A stretch of 64,000 bases of DNA. Source: Metarhizium brunneum. Its lineage: Eukaryota; Ascomycota; Sordariomycetes; Hypocreales; Clavicipitaceae. This document shows, piece after piece, positions 51,979 to 63,668 of this stretch. Positions within the stretch are counted from its first letter, which is position 1. Each line of letters opens with the position of its first letter. The stretch covers positions 4,216,001-4,280,000 of the forward strand of contig NC_089424.1 of assembly GCF_013426205.1 (NCBI RefSeq), given 5' to 3'. A model generated the notes under the pieces. That model ran no database searches, was not told the origin of the DNA, and saw only the letters and a list, made by a program, of their open reading frames with translations. The position numbers and the translations under genes were made by a program.

Positions 51979-52962
51979 ATGGCGCCATCGACAATCACCG
52001 TCGGCACGCGCAAGTCGCCCCTCGCCATGGCCCAAGCCGAGCTCGTCGTCGCCTCGCTCCAGTCCATCTTCCCCTCGTCGTCATTCCCCATCCACGGCAT
52101 GACCACCACCGGCGACCGCGACCAGAACACGGCCCTCTACAACTTTGGCGGCAAGGGCCTCTGGACCACCCAGCTCGAGGAGAAGCTCGTCGCCCGCGAG
52201 CTCGACATTGTCGTCCACTCCCTCAAGGACATGCCCACCACCCTGCCGTCCGACTGCACCCTCGGCGCTGTTACCAAGCGAGAAGACCCGCGCGACGTCC
52301 TCGTCCTGAAAAAGGCCCTGCGCGACGCAAACGGTTACAAGACCCTCGCCGACCTGCCCGACGGCAGCGTCATCGGCACCAGCAGCATCCGCCGCATCGC
52401 CCAGCTGGCGCGGCGCTACCCGGCCCTCCGGTTCAAGGACGTGCGCGGCAACATCCAGACGAGGCTGAAGAAGCTCGACGAGGACCCGGAGCTGAGCGCC
52501 ATCGTGCTGGCCGCCGCCGGGCTCCTGCGGATGGACCTCGGCGAGCACATCTCGCAGTACTTGGACGTGGACAATGGCGGCATCCTGCATGCCGTCGGAC
52601 AGGGTGCGCTGGGCGTCGAGTGCCGCGCGGGCGACGAGCACGTGCTGCGGGCCCTGAAAGAGATTGAGCACAAGGACACGCTGCTGGCGTGCCTGGCCGA
52701 GAGGAGTCTGATGAGGGAGCTCGAGGGCGGGTGCAGCGTGCCGATTGGCGTCGAGACCAAGTGGGTGGATGGCAAGCTGAGGCTCAGGGCGACGGTTGTT
52801 TCCGTCACGGGCAAGGAGGGCGTCGACGCTGACGTCCTAGAGACCGTCACGTCGGAGGAGGAGGCCGAGGAGCTGGGCAAGATGGTGGCCAGGGACCTGG
52901 TGAGCAGGGGGGCCGACAAGATTCTCGATGCCATCAACAAGGCTCGCCCCGAAGAAAAGTGA
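51979..52962 (+). CDS. HEM3: Porphobilinogen deaminase (hydroxymethylbilane synthase)
   Basis: Condenses four porphobilinogen molecules to hydroxymethylbilane in cytosolic haem synthesis. Intronless, 327 residues from the Met at 51979 (CCGCCATGGCG context). The opening ITVGTRKSPLAMAQAELV, HGMTTTGDRDQN, LDIVVHSLKDMPTTLP, GTSSIRRIAQLARR and FKDVRGNIQTRLKKLDE are the family's conserved blocks. The dipyrromethane cofactor cysteine is Cys252 in LEGGCSVPIG and the catalytic aspartate is in HSLKDMPT. An open frame runs 77 codons further upstream, but that part is Arg/Pro-rich without family likeness. Very GC3-rich coding sequence. Confidence 0.97.
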   Translation: MAPSTITVGTRKSPLAMAQAELVVASLQSIFPSSSFPIHGMTTTGDRDQNTALYNFGGKGLWTTQLEEKLVARELDIVVHSLKDMPTTLPSDCTLGAVTKREDPRDVLVLKKALRDANGYKTLADLPDGSVIGTSSIRRIAQLARRYPALRFKDVRGNIQTRLKKLDEDPELSAIVLAAAGLLRMDLGEHISQYLDVDNGGILHAVGQGALGVECRAGDEHVLRALKEIEHKDTLLACLAERSLMRELEGGCSVPIGVETKWVDGKLRLRATVVSVTGKEGVDADVLETVTSEEEAEELGKMVARDLVSRGADKILDAINKARPEEK

Positions 52963-53363
52963 CGGTGACAAAGTGGCATGGTTTGGCAAGGCAAACAGGT
53001 CCAAAAGCGGAAAGAGTTTGCTAGCAGATTTGTCTTGCAAGCAATAAAGGAGTACGCTGCCAGAGATGCCGGCGTATTCGCTTACCAGATGGCACCAAGA
53101 CTCAATTGTATGATACACAACACAATGTTGCAACGACAATGTTTGTTCATGCTTGTCAAATATCTCTTTTACCCAGTGCTAGGTTGAACTGCGTCCAAAT
53201 GTTAAAAAAAAAACAAGACAACAAATGAGAGATTCCATGGAATCCCGTTGATTTCCCACGCATTTTATAGTAGAGTCAAAAAAACACGATTCGTCTATAT
53301 ATGCCCCTCGCCCCCAAAACAACATGTCCACACTGCACCTCCACTCGGCGACACATGTAGCTT
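52963..53363. other. Convergent intergenic region
   Basis: 400 bases between HEM3 and the H-protein gene; presumably 3' UTRs, with poly-A runs near 53202-53212 and 53278-53284. No gene seen. Confidence 0.55.
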
Positions 53364-54006
53364 TTACTCCGACGTGAAAGTCTTGTAGGCCTCGGCATCC
53401 ATCAGCTCATCAAACTCCTTGGCACCATGCTCGTCGACCTCGACCTTGACAATCCAGCCGCCGCCATTGCTATCGTCCTCGGGGACCTGGTTGATGGTGG
53501 AGGGCTTCTCCTCCAGCAGCACATTGCCCTGGACGACCTTGCACTTGATGGGGGCGTTGATGTCGCTGGCCGACTTGACGGACTCGACGGCGCCAATGGC
53601 GTCACCGGCCTCGACAAAGTCGCCCGTGGTCTCCGGGAGCTCGACGTAGACAACGTCGCCGAGCTGGTCGGAGGCGTACTGGGAGATGCCAATGGTGGCG
53701 GATTTGCGGTCGGCGGAGAGGTCGACCCATTCGTGGTCCTTGGTGTACTTCTTGGCGAGGGCTGTGCGTGCGGCATTGTTAGCAAAAAAAAGGATTCTCT
53801 AATGGACAGGTTCATGATGCGGCGGAGAGCTTCTTTTGGTGTTTCCTTGTTCTTTTTCTCGTGCACTCTCTTTGTTTCTCCCCGTGTCTGTGGTGTTGGA
53901 ACCTACCCATGCGAGAAGTCGTAAAGGTGCGGACAGCAGCGCGGGGAGCAAAGCGCATAACCGCGGGCCGGGCGACGGCGCGCAAAGAGTAGGCAATTGA
54001 AGCCAT
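53364..54006 (-). CDS. GCV3: Glycine cleavage system H protein, mitochondrial (two exons)
   Basis: Lipoyl-bearing carrier that shuttles the aminomethyl group between the P, T and L proteins of the mitochondrial glycine cleavage system, and also feeds lipoylation of other enzymes. Exons 54006-53907 and 53761-53364 give 165 residues. The presequence MASIAYSLRAVARPAVMRFA is Arg/Ala-rich. The mature part opens KKYTKDHEWVDLS, a classic H-protein start, continues GISQYASDQLGDVVYVELPE, and has the lipoylation site Lys96 in GAVESVKSASD. Its end DAEAYKTFTSE is normal. Intron 145 bp, phase 1 (MA join), GT-AG. Confidence 0.96.
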
Positions 54007-56170
54007 TGTGTCCGGGTTGGTGTCGGGGCGAGAGGATAATGGGTGGGTGTGAATGACAAGGAGAGATTTGTCTTGTTGGACGGTTGAAACTGCGCACAGG
54101 CAGGCCAGAGCAAGAAGGCTTTTTTTCTGAGGCCGGAGGAGGAAGAGGAAGGTTGAAGGACGTAGCCGACCTCCGGCGGCGTTGGTATGGGCGTCTGCGG
54201 CCCCGGGCTGTTGGAGCACTGAGTGGTCAGGCCAGAGCAGGTGAAGGATATTTCTTAGTCATCCTTGCATGTTGGTGCCAATTATTTGCGGTTCTGCGGC
54301 CGAAGCCGCCTGCGCACTAAATACCGGGTGCTTGGCTGCTAGGGAGGTATTACAGCAGCCTCTGGGCTCAAATTCAGCGCTTCAACGTGGCCAGGCCGAT
54401 GCAAGCCTTGGGCCATCTGGAGCAGCCATCTGGACGGGTCGGTGTGGGGAAGAGACCAATCATGGCATTGGAAACATAATAGTTTGCTCTGGGCCTTGTC
54501 CTCTTGGGGATGGAGGTTACGGGCTGCGAGGGCCCTGTACGTAAAGAGAATTGGAGACGGGAGCCGTTTTCGAGACGAGGCACTCGGATCCAAGCGAATT
54601 GGCGGCATCGGACCGCGCTGCGCTGGTTTGCAGTGGCGTGATAGCCGCGACGGATTGGAGTAAGGGAGAGCCGGAGAAACAATTTCTCCTGCGCAGTTCG
54701 TTTCCCTAAGACTCCCCGAGGCCTGCAAGACCTTTCCCTGTCGCTGGTGGTGGTTATAAGTATTGTATCAGTTGACGTTTATGCGCATGACAACCCATTG
54801 TTTATCTGCCTTTGAGCAATCCAATGAATGGGCCGGCATCAAAAAAGTAAACAAAAGCCCAACGATGAATGCTCGGCTCCCTTGGGCACGGCTGCAGTGC
54901 GCCGCGGCGTCGCGGCATGCTACACTCGCTGCAGACAACGATTGATGGTGCCCGTGTCTTACAAGCTGCCACCAGCGGTCGACGTCACGTCAAGCACGTC
55001 AAGGTCACGTCGCAGCCCGTTCCGTTCAAGCAAGGCCCCAGGGCGCACAGCAGAGAACTGGCAGCAGTGGCAGCGGAACTCGAAGCACAATCTGTGTCTG
55101 GCGTGGGTTTTATCATCTCGAGCATCTGTTTTTTGGCCGCTTTTGAAATGGCGGCCGCACATGCCCCAGGCTGGCGCCAGCGTCCAATGTTGGGCGTTTT
55201 CCCGCCCCAACGCCCAATGGTTCCTGCCCATTCAATGTTCTGACTGGCTGCTGCTCACGTGCTGGCTGGGCGCTCACCATTCATCACTGCTCAGGCGTGG
55301 GCTCCCACTGATTCACGTTCCACTGGCTTCAATGTTCCACTAGCGGGCATCCAAAGCCCACAACCTCGCTCCAGATGTCCTGGCGTCCCTGGCGAAATGG
55401 CCTCTGTCCACAGTGCTGTCTGGTGCTGCTGACGTCTGGAGCATTGACACCAGACCAGACACGCCAGTTGCCGTCCATGTCGCATTTGATCCTGCCCCTT
55501 CCTGTTCCTGTCCCTGTCCCCGTTCCTGTCTGTGCCTGGTCGACTGGCTGGTCTTGCTTGCACTGCCTTCGCAACAACCTCTCTCGACTTCATTGTCAAG
55601 ATTCAATTCCCATTCCCCTCCTGTCCGAACCCCTCATCTTTATTGCCAACCCCCGGCCGCATCTCGAGCCACCGCCATCACATCCGGAAATAAACTCACC
55701 ATCTGCCTTGCCGACCACCTTCGACCCTGCCCTCACCCCGACGAGCCATTGTCGAGCCTCACCCTTGCGCTTGGCCTTGCCCGCTGGGCGTTGCGGTCTT
55801 GTGTGGTCTTGTCGTTGTCTGTGTGGTGTTTACCCGTCGATCTCTCCGCAGCAGCTGACATCCTGGCCACACCTTGAACCTTGATCCGTCGACCAGCTTG
55901 ACTAGCAACTACGCCATTGTGTATTTGCATGTGTCCCACTAGCTGAAGTCAGACCGTGACGTCCATTTCCGCCTCTCCCTTTCTCACCCTCGTCCGACGC
56001 TCTGCATCTACGGTGCTTGCATCAAACCCGTCTCCCCATTCGACCCCTGGTATTAGACGGGCCGTTCATTCCATCGACACCCATATCCATCTGGGCATCT
56101 CAAGCTGGATTCTTCAACAGATCGTGTTGCGGCCGCCGCACCCCTCGAGCACGCGGCTTTGGTCGACGAC
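54007..56170. other. 2.2 kb divergent gene-free region (GCV3 / TEM1)
   Basis: No convincing exon chain. Includes pyrimidine-rich CCTTCCTGTTCCTGTCCCTG-type sequence at about 55497-55530 and CTCGTCC/CCTCACC-rich sequence just before TEM1, probably a long TEM1 5' UTR. The frames at 55375-55884 are low-complexity. Confidence 0.45.
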
Positions 56171-57197
56171 ATGGAAATGGACCACCAGGTGCCAGCGACA
56201 CCTGTCCAGGGCCACGACGATACACTTGGCGGCATCGAAGGCTCTCCCCATATTGCTTCTAATAATGGCTTTCACCACCAGCACAACCCATCACTAGACC
56301 AGTCAACGCCCACCAGCCCGCGACAAGACGACGACCCCGCCCATCGATATACTCCTCCCGTCTCGGGGCCCTCACACTCACGGCCGGCCAGTGGCCTATC
56401 CAACCCGACACACCAGAATCACAGCGACTATAGGCAAGGGTCTAATGAGCCGCCAAACGGCCGAAACCATGTCGTGATCAAGGTTGGCATGGTTGGCGAC
56501 GCCCAGATTGGCAAGACCTCCCTGATGGTCAAGTACGTAGAGGGCAGCTGGGACGAAGATTATATTCAGACCCTAGGTGTCAACTTTATGGAAAAGACCA
56601 TTTCCATCAGGAACACAGAAATCACTTTTTCCATTTGGGATCTGGGTGGCCAGCGCGAGTTTGTCAATATGCTGCCGTTGGTGTGTAACGATGCCGTGGC
56701 TATCCTTTTCATGTTTGACTTGACAAGGAAGAGCACACTTAACAGCATCAAGGAGTGGTATCGGCAAGGCCGAGGATTTAATAAGACGGCAATTCCAATC
56801 TTGGTGGGCACAAAGTATGACCACTTTGTCAACTTTCCCATTCAAGACCAGGAGGAGATTTCCAATCAGGTAAGCTACATGCCAAGGGGAGAGCACCAGC
56901 CGCGACGCGACATGTTGAGACGGAAGCAAGACAGCACCTGACCCCATATAGGCGAGAAGATTTGCCAAGGCGATGAGAGCATCATTGATCTTTTCGAGTA
57001 CCAGTCACAGCATCAATGTGCAAAAGGTATGACGTAACCCGACTGAGACTGGTTTCGTTTTTTCCTCCCTCGCAAATGCCATCTGACCTGGCCATCAGAT
57101 TTTCAAGATTGTTCTATCAAAAGCGTTCGACTTGAAGTGTACGATCCCCGAAATCGAAAACGTCGGCGAACCTCTTCTGCTTTATCAGTCAGTCTGA
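56171..57197 (+). CDS. TEM1: Tem1/Spg1-type septation GTPase (three exons)
   Basis: Small GTPase at the spindle pole body that starts the septation initiation / mitotic exit network. Exons 56171-56869, 56952-57026 and 57099-57197 give 290 residues. After a disordered N-terminal extension of about 98 residues rich in His, Pro and Ser, the GTPase begins [20 protein letters not shown], with the P-loop at 109-117. G2 is in [13 protein letters not shown]3 is WDLGGQREF, and G4 is the subfamily form GTKYD rather than NKxD, which together with the [13 protein letters not shown] segment marks Tem1/Spg1. The C-terminus lacks a CAAX box, as in this subfamily. The exon 2 and 3 pieces ([20 protein letters not shown]..; [19 protein letters not shown]) restore the conserved end. 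Confidence 0.95.
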
Positions 57198-59386
57198 TTG
57201 TAAGCCCGTCGGGACATTACTTATTTGGATAATGCTCTGCCATGCACCGTTATTGGCACGAGTTACCGGCAGTGCAATTCCTTTGATGCTGGAAAATATT
57301 GGCGGCTATTAGTCGAGGCGAATTGGCCATTGCCATGACAGCTCCCTGCGAACTTGAGAAATGCTGCCTCCTTTTAGCTGTACGATTATTCGCTCCAAAT
57401 CAGATGCGGTGCTGTGTTACTGCCGGGCGGAGAGGGAGAGGGAGAGCGTTGAGGTTTTTATCCGTGAATTGTAATCATACTAACTATTATTTTCCTTTGT
57501 CGTTTTTCTGCCCTTTCACAGGCGATGTGATTCTCCCACTGGCTATTCAATTTTACCTGGGGAGATGAAATACGGAAAAGCCGGAACAGCTCATACTGAA
57601 AGAGCATAAAAATACAGTTTATACGAAGATGGCAGCTGTCGAGAGGAATCCGTGGTCGAGCCTTGCAACATGTGCTGTTTGGATTTGGGCTGGCCCATGA
57701 GGTCAATGGCACGGGTGGTATATGTGGTAGATGGGGGGAAGACAAAAAGCAACAGGGGTAGGTATACTACATTATTCATTGACAATTAGACTCATATACA
57801 GTATAGCATGAGCAAAGCGGTGACTATTGCATTTTGTAAGTCGTGTACTAGTCCTTGCCGCATCGACTGCAGGGCCAAGCTGCATATGGTGAGTTATGAA
57901 ACAAGACCTTGGTGGAAAGGTGGTGTTCGAGGCACATGATGCAGTGATGCATCTCCCTGGCAGGACGATGCCGCGTATGCTGTTTCACACTGATGCCGTC
58001 TCCTCCATGATGCCGATATGCGTCAAGACTTTGAACTGTACCAAGGACAGAACAAGCCGCGTGTGCACAAGATGCCCACTCCTCCGGACAATGCCATCAC
58101 GCTTGACCGCATCCACCCGCACCACAATGCGCGTTTTCTCGGCGCCTCTGCCACCACATGCGTGCCTGTACAGTCGCCAGGTGCATAGGCACCAGACGTC
58201 CAGCCAACCGTCCGTGGTGCGGGCAGATGCGCTCGTCCAAAACCCGCGCAGCACAGGCAGCCAAACCCGTCAGACGTCACTAGATGTGAGTTGCCAGTAG
58301 AGATGCCCTGGGGCCCGAAAACATGGACTGCCGGATTCTTTCGCTGCCTGGCCCAATCTGATGTGTGTCCGCGGGGGGGTTCGCATCCCCGCATGCAAGA
58401 TTTCCGATTCCGTGCCGGTGGCCCTGGCAAGCATTCCAGCCGCCCAGCCGCCCTGCCGCCGTGGTCGCTGTCGTCGTGGACAACACCAGGCGGCATTGCG
58501 CAGCTCGTCTGTGGCTTGGACGTGGACTTGACGCGGACTCGGCGTGGGCTCGACGTGGGCTCGACGTAGGCACCTTGGAGAGACCACTCGAGGCGAGGCG
58601 AGGCAGGCAGGCAGGCCTCCGGTCCCTCGAGGAACATGCACTGTAGCTGAGCCCACTTGGTGCTCGCCCGGGATAGCGCGGCGACGAGATGCATGGCGGC
58701 GGGGCGGGTTTGCGCTGGCGCAGGAACAGGAACCAGGACTTACGGTAGTAGGCATTAGCTGGCGGGAGCTGCATTGTCTGTAAGTGGGCGGTTCATTTCA
58801 ACCGGCTACTTTTAGACTTTGGGCTAACGGACGGCGCCAAAATTACACCACGACGATGACGATGACGGGCGACAGAAATGTCTTCCACGAGGGGCATTCA
58901 CAGATTGACGGGTATGCTCGACACAAAGGGCCAATTGGTCATAGCGTCTATTCTATTCTAGGCGCATCACATATTTCTGTCTGGGTGTATGTCCCTGATC
59001 TAACGAATCGATCAATCAATCTCCTTTGTATCTGTAGAATGCCAATATACCCATGTATAGCTGCCCGTGGGTTGGGGGGTCTAGAACGCCGTAAAACGCC
59101 ATGCTGTCATGTACATGGCTCTCTGCTGGTCCATCAAAAACGTCCAGCAGCCTTGAAATAATTGCAGCAAAAAAAAAAAAAGGTGAAAGAGGGACAGTAA
59201 AATGCTACCCAAAAAAATCCCGAGCTTCGAGAGAAATGTATGTACAGAAGGGAAGAAAATGGTTGTCGCAAAGATGTTTCGGTCGACGGTATTATAAAGT
59301 AGGAGTGAATCGGGACGTAAAACGCCTAATCGCCGCCATGATGATGCAGTGCTTGCAAAATTGATCAACTGTCCGTACGTCTTGGC
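57198..59386. other. 2.2 kb gene-free region
   Basis: Convergent spacer between TEM1 and the membrane-protein gene. The GC-rich part (58280-58720) yields several overlapping frames on both strands, which are low-complexity (PRR/SS-rich) and rejected. Contains the short tandem repeat at 58513-58570. Confidence 0.45.
58513..58570. repeat. Degenerate tandem repeat, unit about 11-12 bp
   Basis: About five diverged copies of a GACGTGGGCTC-like unit (variants include GACGTGGACTT, GACGCGGACTC, GGCGTGGGCTC and GACGTAGG) follow one another. Confidence 0.5.
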
Positions 59387-59842
59387 TCACGAGCGTGTCG
59401 TCTGGTCACCCCAAATAGGGGCACCGAGGGGCTTGCTGACACCGAACCCGACTGCGACGGCAATTCCAACGACCAGAACAATAATCAGGACTTTCATCAT
59501 GATCCTGGTACGTCGGTTGAACCGTTGCATGAACGCACAGGTGCGGTTTTGCTTGCCCGCCTTGGCTCGCTGCTTCCAGTCGCGCTTATTGGGCCAGACC
59601 TGGCAGTCCTTCTTCCTGGTGAGAATAACGCTGGATCGTGGTTTGTCTAAGGAGCTGTTGGTTGCCATAGCTTCGACATCTGTTTCAAATGGGTTGCTGT
59701 TGTCGGATCGGGCAGTTGTGCCGCTCGAGGTTCTCTCCAGGGGGGAGACCCGGGTAGATGGTCCCTTGGCCGTCTTTTCGGGTACTGTCAGATTGGTATT
59801 GGTCATGGGATAGCTCTGCGGCTTTTCTTCGCGCGAGGCCAT
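59387..59842 (-). CDS. Conserved-looking single-pass membrane protein of unknown function
   Basis: Intronless, 151 residues from the Met at 59842 (CGACCATGGCC context). Residues 1-70 are hydrophilic and Ser/Thr/Pro-rich; 72-112 are strongly basic with TRKKDCQVWPNKRDWKQRAK and FNRRTRI; one clear membrane segment follows at about 115-135 (MKVLIIVLVVGIAVAVGFGV), leaving a short luminal or outer tail SKPLGAPIWGDQTTRS. The many positive charges before the helix suggest the N-terminus is cytosolic (type II or tail-anchor-like). The frame is open further upstream to 60103 but that part is unlike a protein leader. I do not recognise the family. Confidence 0.65.
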   Translation of the reverse strand: MASREEKPQSYPMTNTNLTVPEKTAKGPSTRVSPLERTSSGTTARSDNSNPFETDVEAMATNSSLDKPRSSVILTRKKDCQVWPNKRDWKQRAKAGKQNRTCAFMQRFNRRTRIMMKVLIIVLVVGIAVAVGFGVSKPLGAPIWGDQTTRS

Positions 59843-62800
59843 GGTCGCGGTTGAACGTGAGGAGTAGATGTTTACGGATGTTTTGCGGACGATGCCTTGG
59901 TCGACCCTAAGCTTGAAGTTAGAAAAGGGGGTGGCGGGCGGAGGCAAATGGATGCAGGAAGGGACGACCGATGGTATTTGTACAAGAGATGCTAATCCTT
60001 GTGGCGAGTGCAGACAAAAATCATGCGACGGCAAAAACATTAAAACATTACAGTAAAGGGAACGCACGAGGCAAACAAAAAAAGAAAACGTGAAACGTAC
60101 CAAGCTTGATCGAGGTCGGGGACTTGCGTGGTGGATTCACCCTCAATATGCAGGATGATACCAGCGCCAAGGGCAGGCCGAGTACAATGCCGCTACTACT
60201 TGGGGATGCGGAATGTAGAGAGCGTACTCCGAAGATGTCGGATGAGATGTCAAGTTGAAAGGGTATCAGGAGATACTTGAGGGAAGGCCTGTGTCCCTCG
60301 CCAGTACCTCTTTCGCGTTGCCCTCCTGCAAGGCGAGCTGTCTTGGCACAACAGGTGTAGTTGACTTGACGGTTGAGTGCGTATCAGCCAAAGGTGAATC
60401 GAGTGGACTGATACGTCAAAGGTACTCCGTATTTTGTACGGAGCCCAATCTCTCGAACCCAGCCACCTGACGACAATTGGTGAGGTTCCGTGTGACACAG
60501 CGCCGTGGCATGAGCGGGGAAACAAACAGAATTATTTAATGTTGCCTTCTGCAGAATAGTTTGCCGGACAAAGAAATCTGGCGGAATGGAGAGTCGGCGA
60601 GCAGTTTGGATTAATGAAAATAGAAAAGGAAGAGAAAGGATCGACTGTGGTAGTCAATTGCGTTTGGAATGAAAACGGGAACGGCCAAGGTTTTGTGACT
60701 CTGGGGTCACACTGTGGCTGGAGCGGCACAGGTCAAGCGAGACTGGCGCTCAGCCAGTCCAGGGAGAATTGATAAGACCCGGATGTGGAACTAAGGAATA
60801 ACAACGTGAGCGTGAGCGTGGGCCATTGGTCTTGGTCCTGGGTTTTAGGCCCTTGGTCATGGGCTTTGAAGATTTACCCGTGGGTAGCAGCAATGGCACC
60901 TGGCAACTTGGAGCATTGAATGATGTCTGGTACTGTGCTTGATAGTAGTTATTGACTGCCAGACAAGTCATACAGCTGGGCACAGCTGCCACCGTGCGTC
61001 TGTAAAGGGGACGATGAAAATGCAGACCTTTGAGGCAGGTGCGACTTCCTCTTTCGTTGAACTTCCTTTGTCCTCTGCCCTCTGCCCTCCGCCCTCTGCC
61101 GTCTGTTCTCTTAACCACCGCCATGCAAGCCCCTCTCGACCTCGAGACTCCGCACGCCTCATCAATCAACAACAGCCTCTTTGCATTTTGCCGGGCCTAT
61201 TCCACAGGCTGTACGGAGTACGGAGTGGCGAGTACGATATGGACATGCAGGCTAGGCACGTCTGCGGCCTCGCCAGACAGCTGCCACATACGGGTCAACA
61301 GATCTTGAGCGCCGTCTCCCTACTTGCCAACCTTGCCTCCCACCCATGCAACTAGGCCATCCCATGTCGGCCAATCTGCACTTGGATCCAAGCCCGCTGG
61401 GTCCCTTTACCATTACGGGCACTAGCGGCCTCGGACACGCCAATTTAGCAGCAAACGAATACAACCTTGCCCTGGGCTCTGGGACACTACTCCAGACTTG
61501 AGATGAAGGAGCTTGGGACCGATCACCATCTCTAATGGCAGCGATGCCCACAACAAACAAATCCATTGTACTCCGTAGGCTACTCCAAAAGGGTTTCCAA
61601 AAGCCATCGCTTGCATCACCAGTTTCGACATGGTCGAGGGCTCCAACTCGAAGCACAGCCGCCAAATGGCCGCCTGTTCTCAACCAAGGCGTACCTGAGT
61701 CAAGAGCCCAGGCCTGGCGCAGGCTTTTGATGAAGCCTTGGCCGCACCACACCGCCAGCCCGGCAAGGGTTCTTTGAATCGTCAAGGATCGTCTGTGGGT
61801 TCAAGCAGACAACTGCTTCCATGGCGGGCACCTGTTTCCACGCGGCTTCCTGGCTTCACCATTTTTATTATGGCGCACAGTTTGGGGTATTGGCAAGGGA
61901 TGGAATCGCCCAGATTAATACGCTCCCTCATCTCCTACCAGTCCATTCTTTAGCTTTTACCGAGCTCGTGTTTCAGAATTTGAACCCGTCATTTATGTAC
62001 TCTACCATTCGCTGGCTCACTGTTGCGGCGTCAGACCCTGCGGACATTGTATTATTGTTGCAGCAGAATTCCCATGGTTGAGGTATCAGTGTCCACTCGA
62101 ATTGGGGTCTGAAACGGAACAAGCCGCAATGCATGGCTTGTCATCTCTGCTCGTGGCTTTGGCCTTCGTGCGTTGCCGCTAGACCGGTGAACCAATACGT
62201 CAAGTAGCTTTCAGTCTACATGAAGCTGGCGTATCCCTCACGTGTCGCTGGGAAGGCATGGTGCCAACCTTTTTATGCGTCGCGAGTCGCACCAGGCAGT
62301 CGTATTCGCTACATTTACGATTCTTGCGAGGCATGGAGCCGAGTCTTTGCACTGTGTATGCAGCAGGGACGCCACCGAACACAGGCTGCTTGTGTGCATG
62401 CGAATATGGACGACGTGTGCTCGCCCATCTTCTATGCCTGTCCCTTTTATATTATATCATGTTTGAATCCGGTATTTGTATTACCACACAAAGTGGTGAC
62501 CAATAGTTTGGTCGATAGTTGGCTTATCATCTATCGTAGTCGTTAAAGTTCGACTGGCCCGTCAGCGCAGTGATGCTGCTCTTAACATGAACACGGGCGT
62601 GTGCTGCGTTGCGATTGCGCACTCAGCAATCGCTGCACGTGCCTTGAAGCTTTGGACGTTAGGAGCTCTCGAATGTTTCATTGTGGCCGCCATATCATGT
62701 CCCATTTGTACTCCGTATTCGGAGCCACATGCACGGGCGAAGTGCCTTTGGCCTTGCAATCTTGTCTCGTCTCACAAGGGCATTTTTTAGCAGTCGCCGC

Positions 62801-63326
62801 ATACACACCCTCGTCATTTGACTGCTTCCAAAACTTCTTGGCCTCATTTGACATTACTACCTGTCGTCCCATGCAAGTTGCCTCATGACCAAGAGAGCGA
62901 ACCAAACCGGGCATGCAGACAAGGGCAACCGCCTCATGGCAGGACTGTGCCATTGAACCCATTGGCTGTTTCCGTAACTTGGTAGAAGTTTGGTGTCGAT
63001 GAGACGGCGGCGGCGAAGGGGCCAAACTGAATGTGCTTACGTATCCGAGGAAGGAGCTGCTACTGCAATGTCAACTTCTGAATTCTGCAAGAAGATAATT
63101 AACTAAATAGGAAGCCGCCAGACTCATTCAAGGAACAAGACGGCGGCCTGGCTGCCAGCAATGCCTGCGACTGCGACCGCACTTTCTATTTCATCTTGGC
63201 ATAGAGCCGTATGTCAGCTGTTCCTTCACTAACTTCAGAAATCATGGCTACTTCCCATCTTTGGCTCACATGTCAAGTCCCGTTTGTTTACGAGAAGCCT
63301 CAAGTGCTCCTCTTCATCTTCATCTC
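59843..63326. other. 3.5 kb gene-free region
   Basis: The longest gap in the window. No exon chain found. It contains four perfect copies of the dispersed 9-mer (60423, 61212, 61569, 62709), one as an inverted pair at 60423-60443. Short frames such as 60750-61172 and 61252-61785 lack protein-like composition. Confidence 0.45.
60423..60443. repeat. Inverted pair of the dispersed 9-mer
   Basis: TACTCCGTA at 60423-60431 and TACGGAG at 60437-60443 form a small hairpin with a 5-base spacer (TTTTG). Sequence seen directly; function unknown. Confidence 0.5.
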
Positions 63327-63668
63327 TCAACCAAAGGCATTCTTCCACGCTGCACTCTCTCGGCATTCTACTTGGGTCCCAGGCCACTTCTTCTTTCGCT
63401 GTATTTCTTTGTATATCTCATCATACACTTCCCGAAAAGTCACATCATCTGCGTACAGTTGAGCCGCAAACGCCATACACGCTGGCATTTTTTCGACTAT
63501 GACTCGTTGATTCCATCTGACGTAGGGCTGGTATTCTCTAGATCCTGTCTCTATCAATTTGGCTAGCCCTGGTTTTAGCAGCATCGTCAATCTCCTCCTC
63601 CTTTCCAAGAGAACTCCCACCCTTTTGAAAGAATGGGTCAGAAGGCTGCTGTTGACTGTGGACGTCAA
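63327..63668 (-). CDS. Probable 3' exon of an unrecognised gene
   Basis: The frame has protein-like composition, especially KLIETGSREYQPYVRWNQRV and CMAFAAQLYADDVTFREVYD, and ends NAFG with a TGA. Its last 85 residues look well-formed (amphipathic helices, tryptophans, few rare codons), while the first 25 are less convincing. A possible acceptor (CCACAG) at about 63655-63660 suggests that it is the last exon of a gene whose 5' part lies toward or beyond 64000. The upstream minus-strand sequence to 64000 gives only short frames, so I cannot build the gene. It could also be a fragment of a dead gene. No family recognised. Confidence 0.4.
   Translation of the reverse strand: MTSTVNSSLLTHSFKRVGVLLERRRRLTMLLKPGLAKLIETGSREYQPYVRWNQRVIVEKMPACMAFAAQLYADDVTFREVYDEIYKEIQRKKKWPGTQVECRESAAWKNAFG

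Noticed and set aside
58023..58694. 223-codon minus-strand frame near a tandem repeat
   Set aside because: Arg/Ser/Pro-rich, overlaps several other frames of equal length, and includes the tandem-repeat translation; no coding signal beyond GC content.
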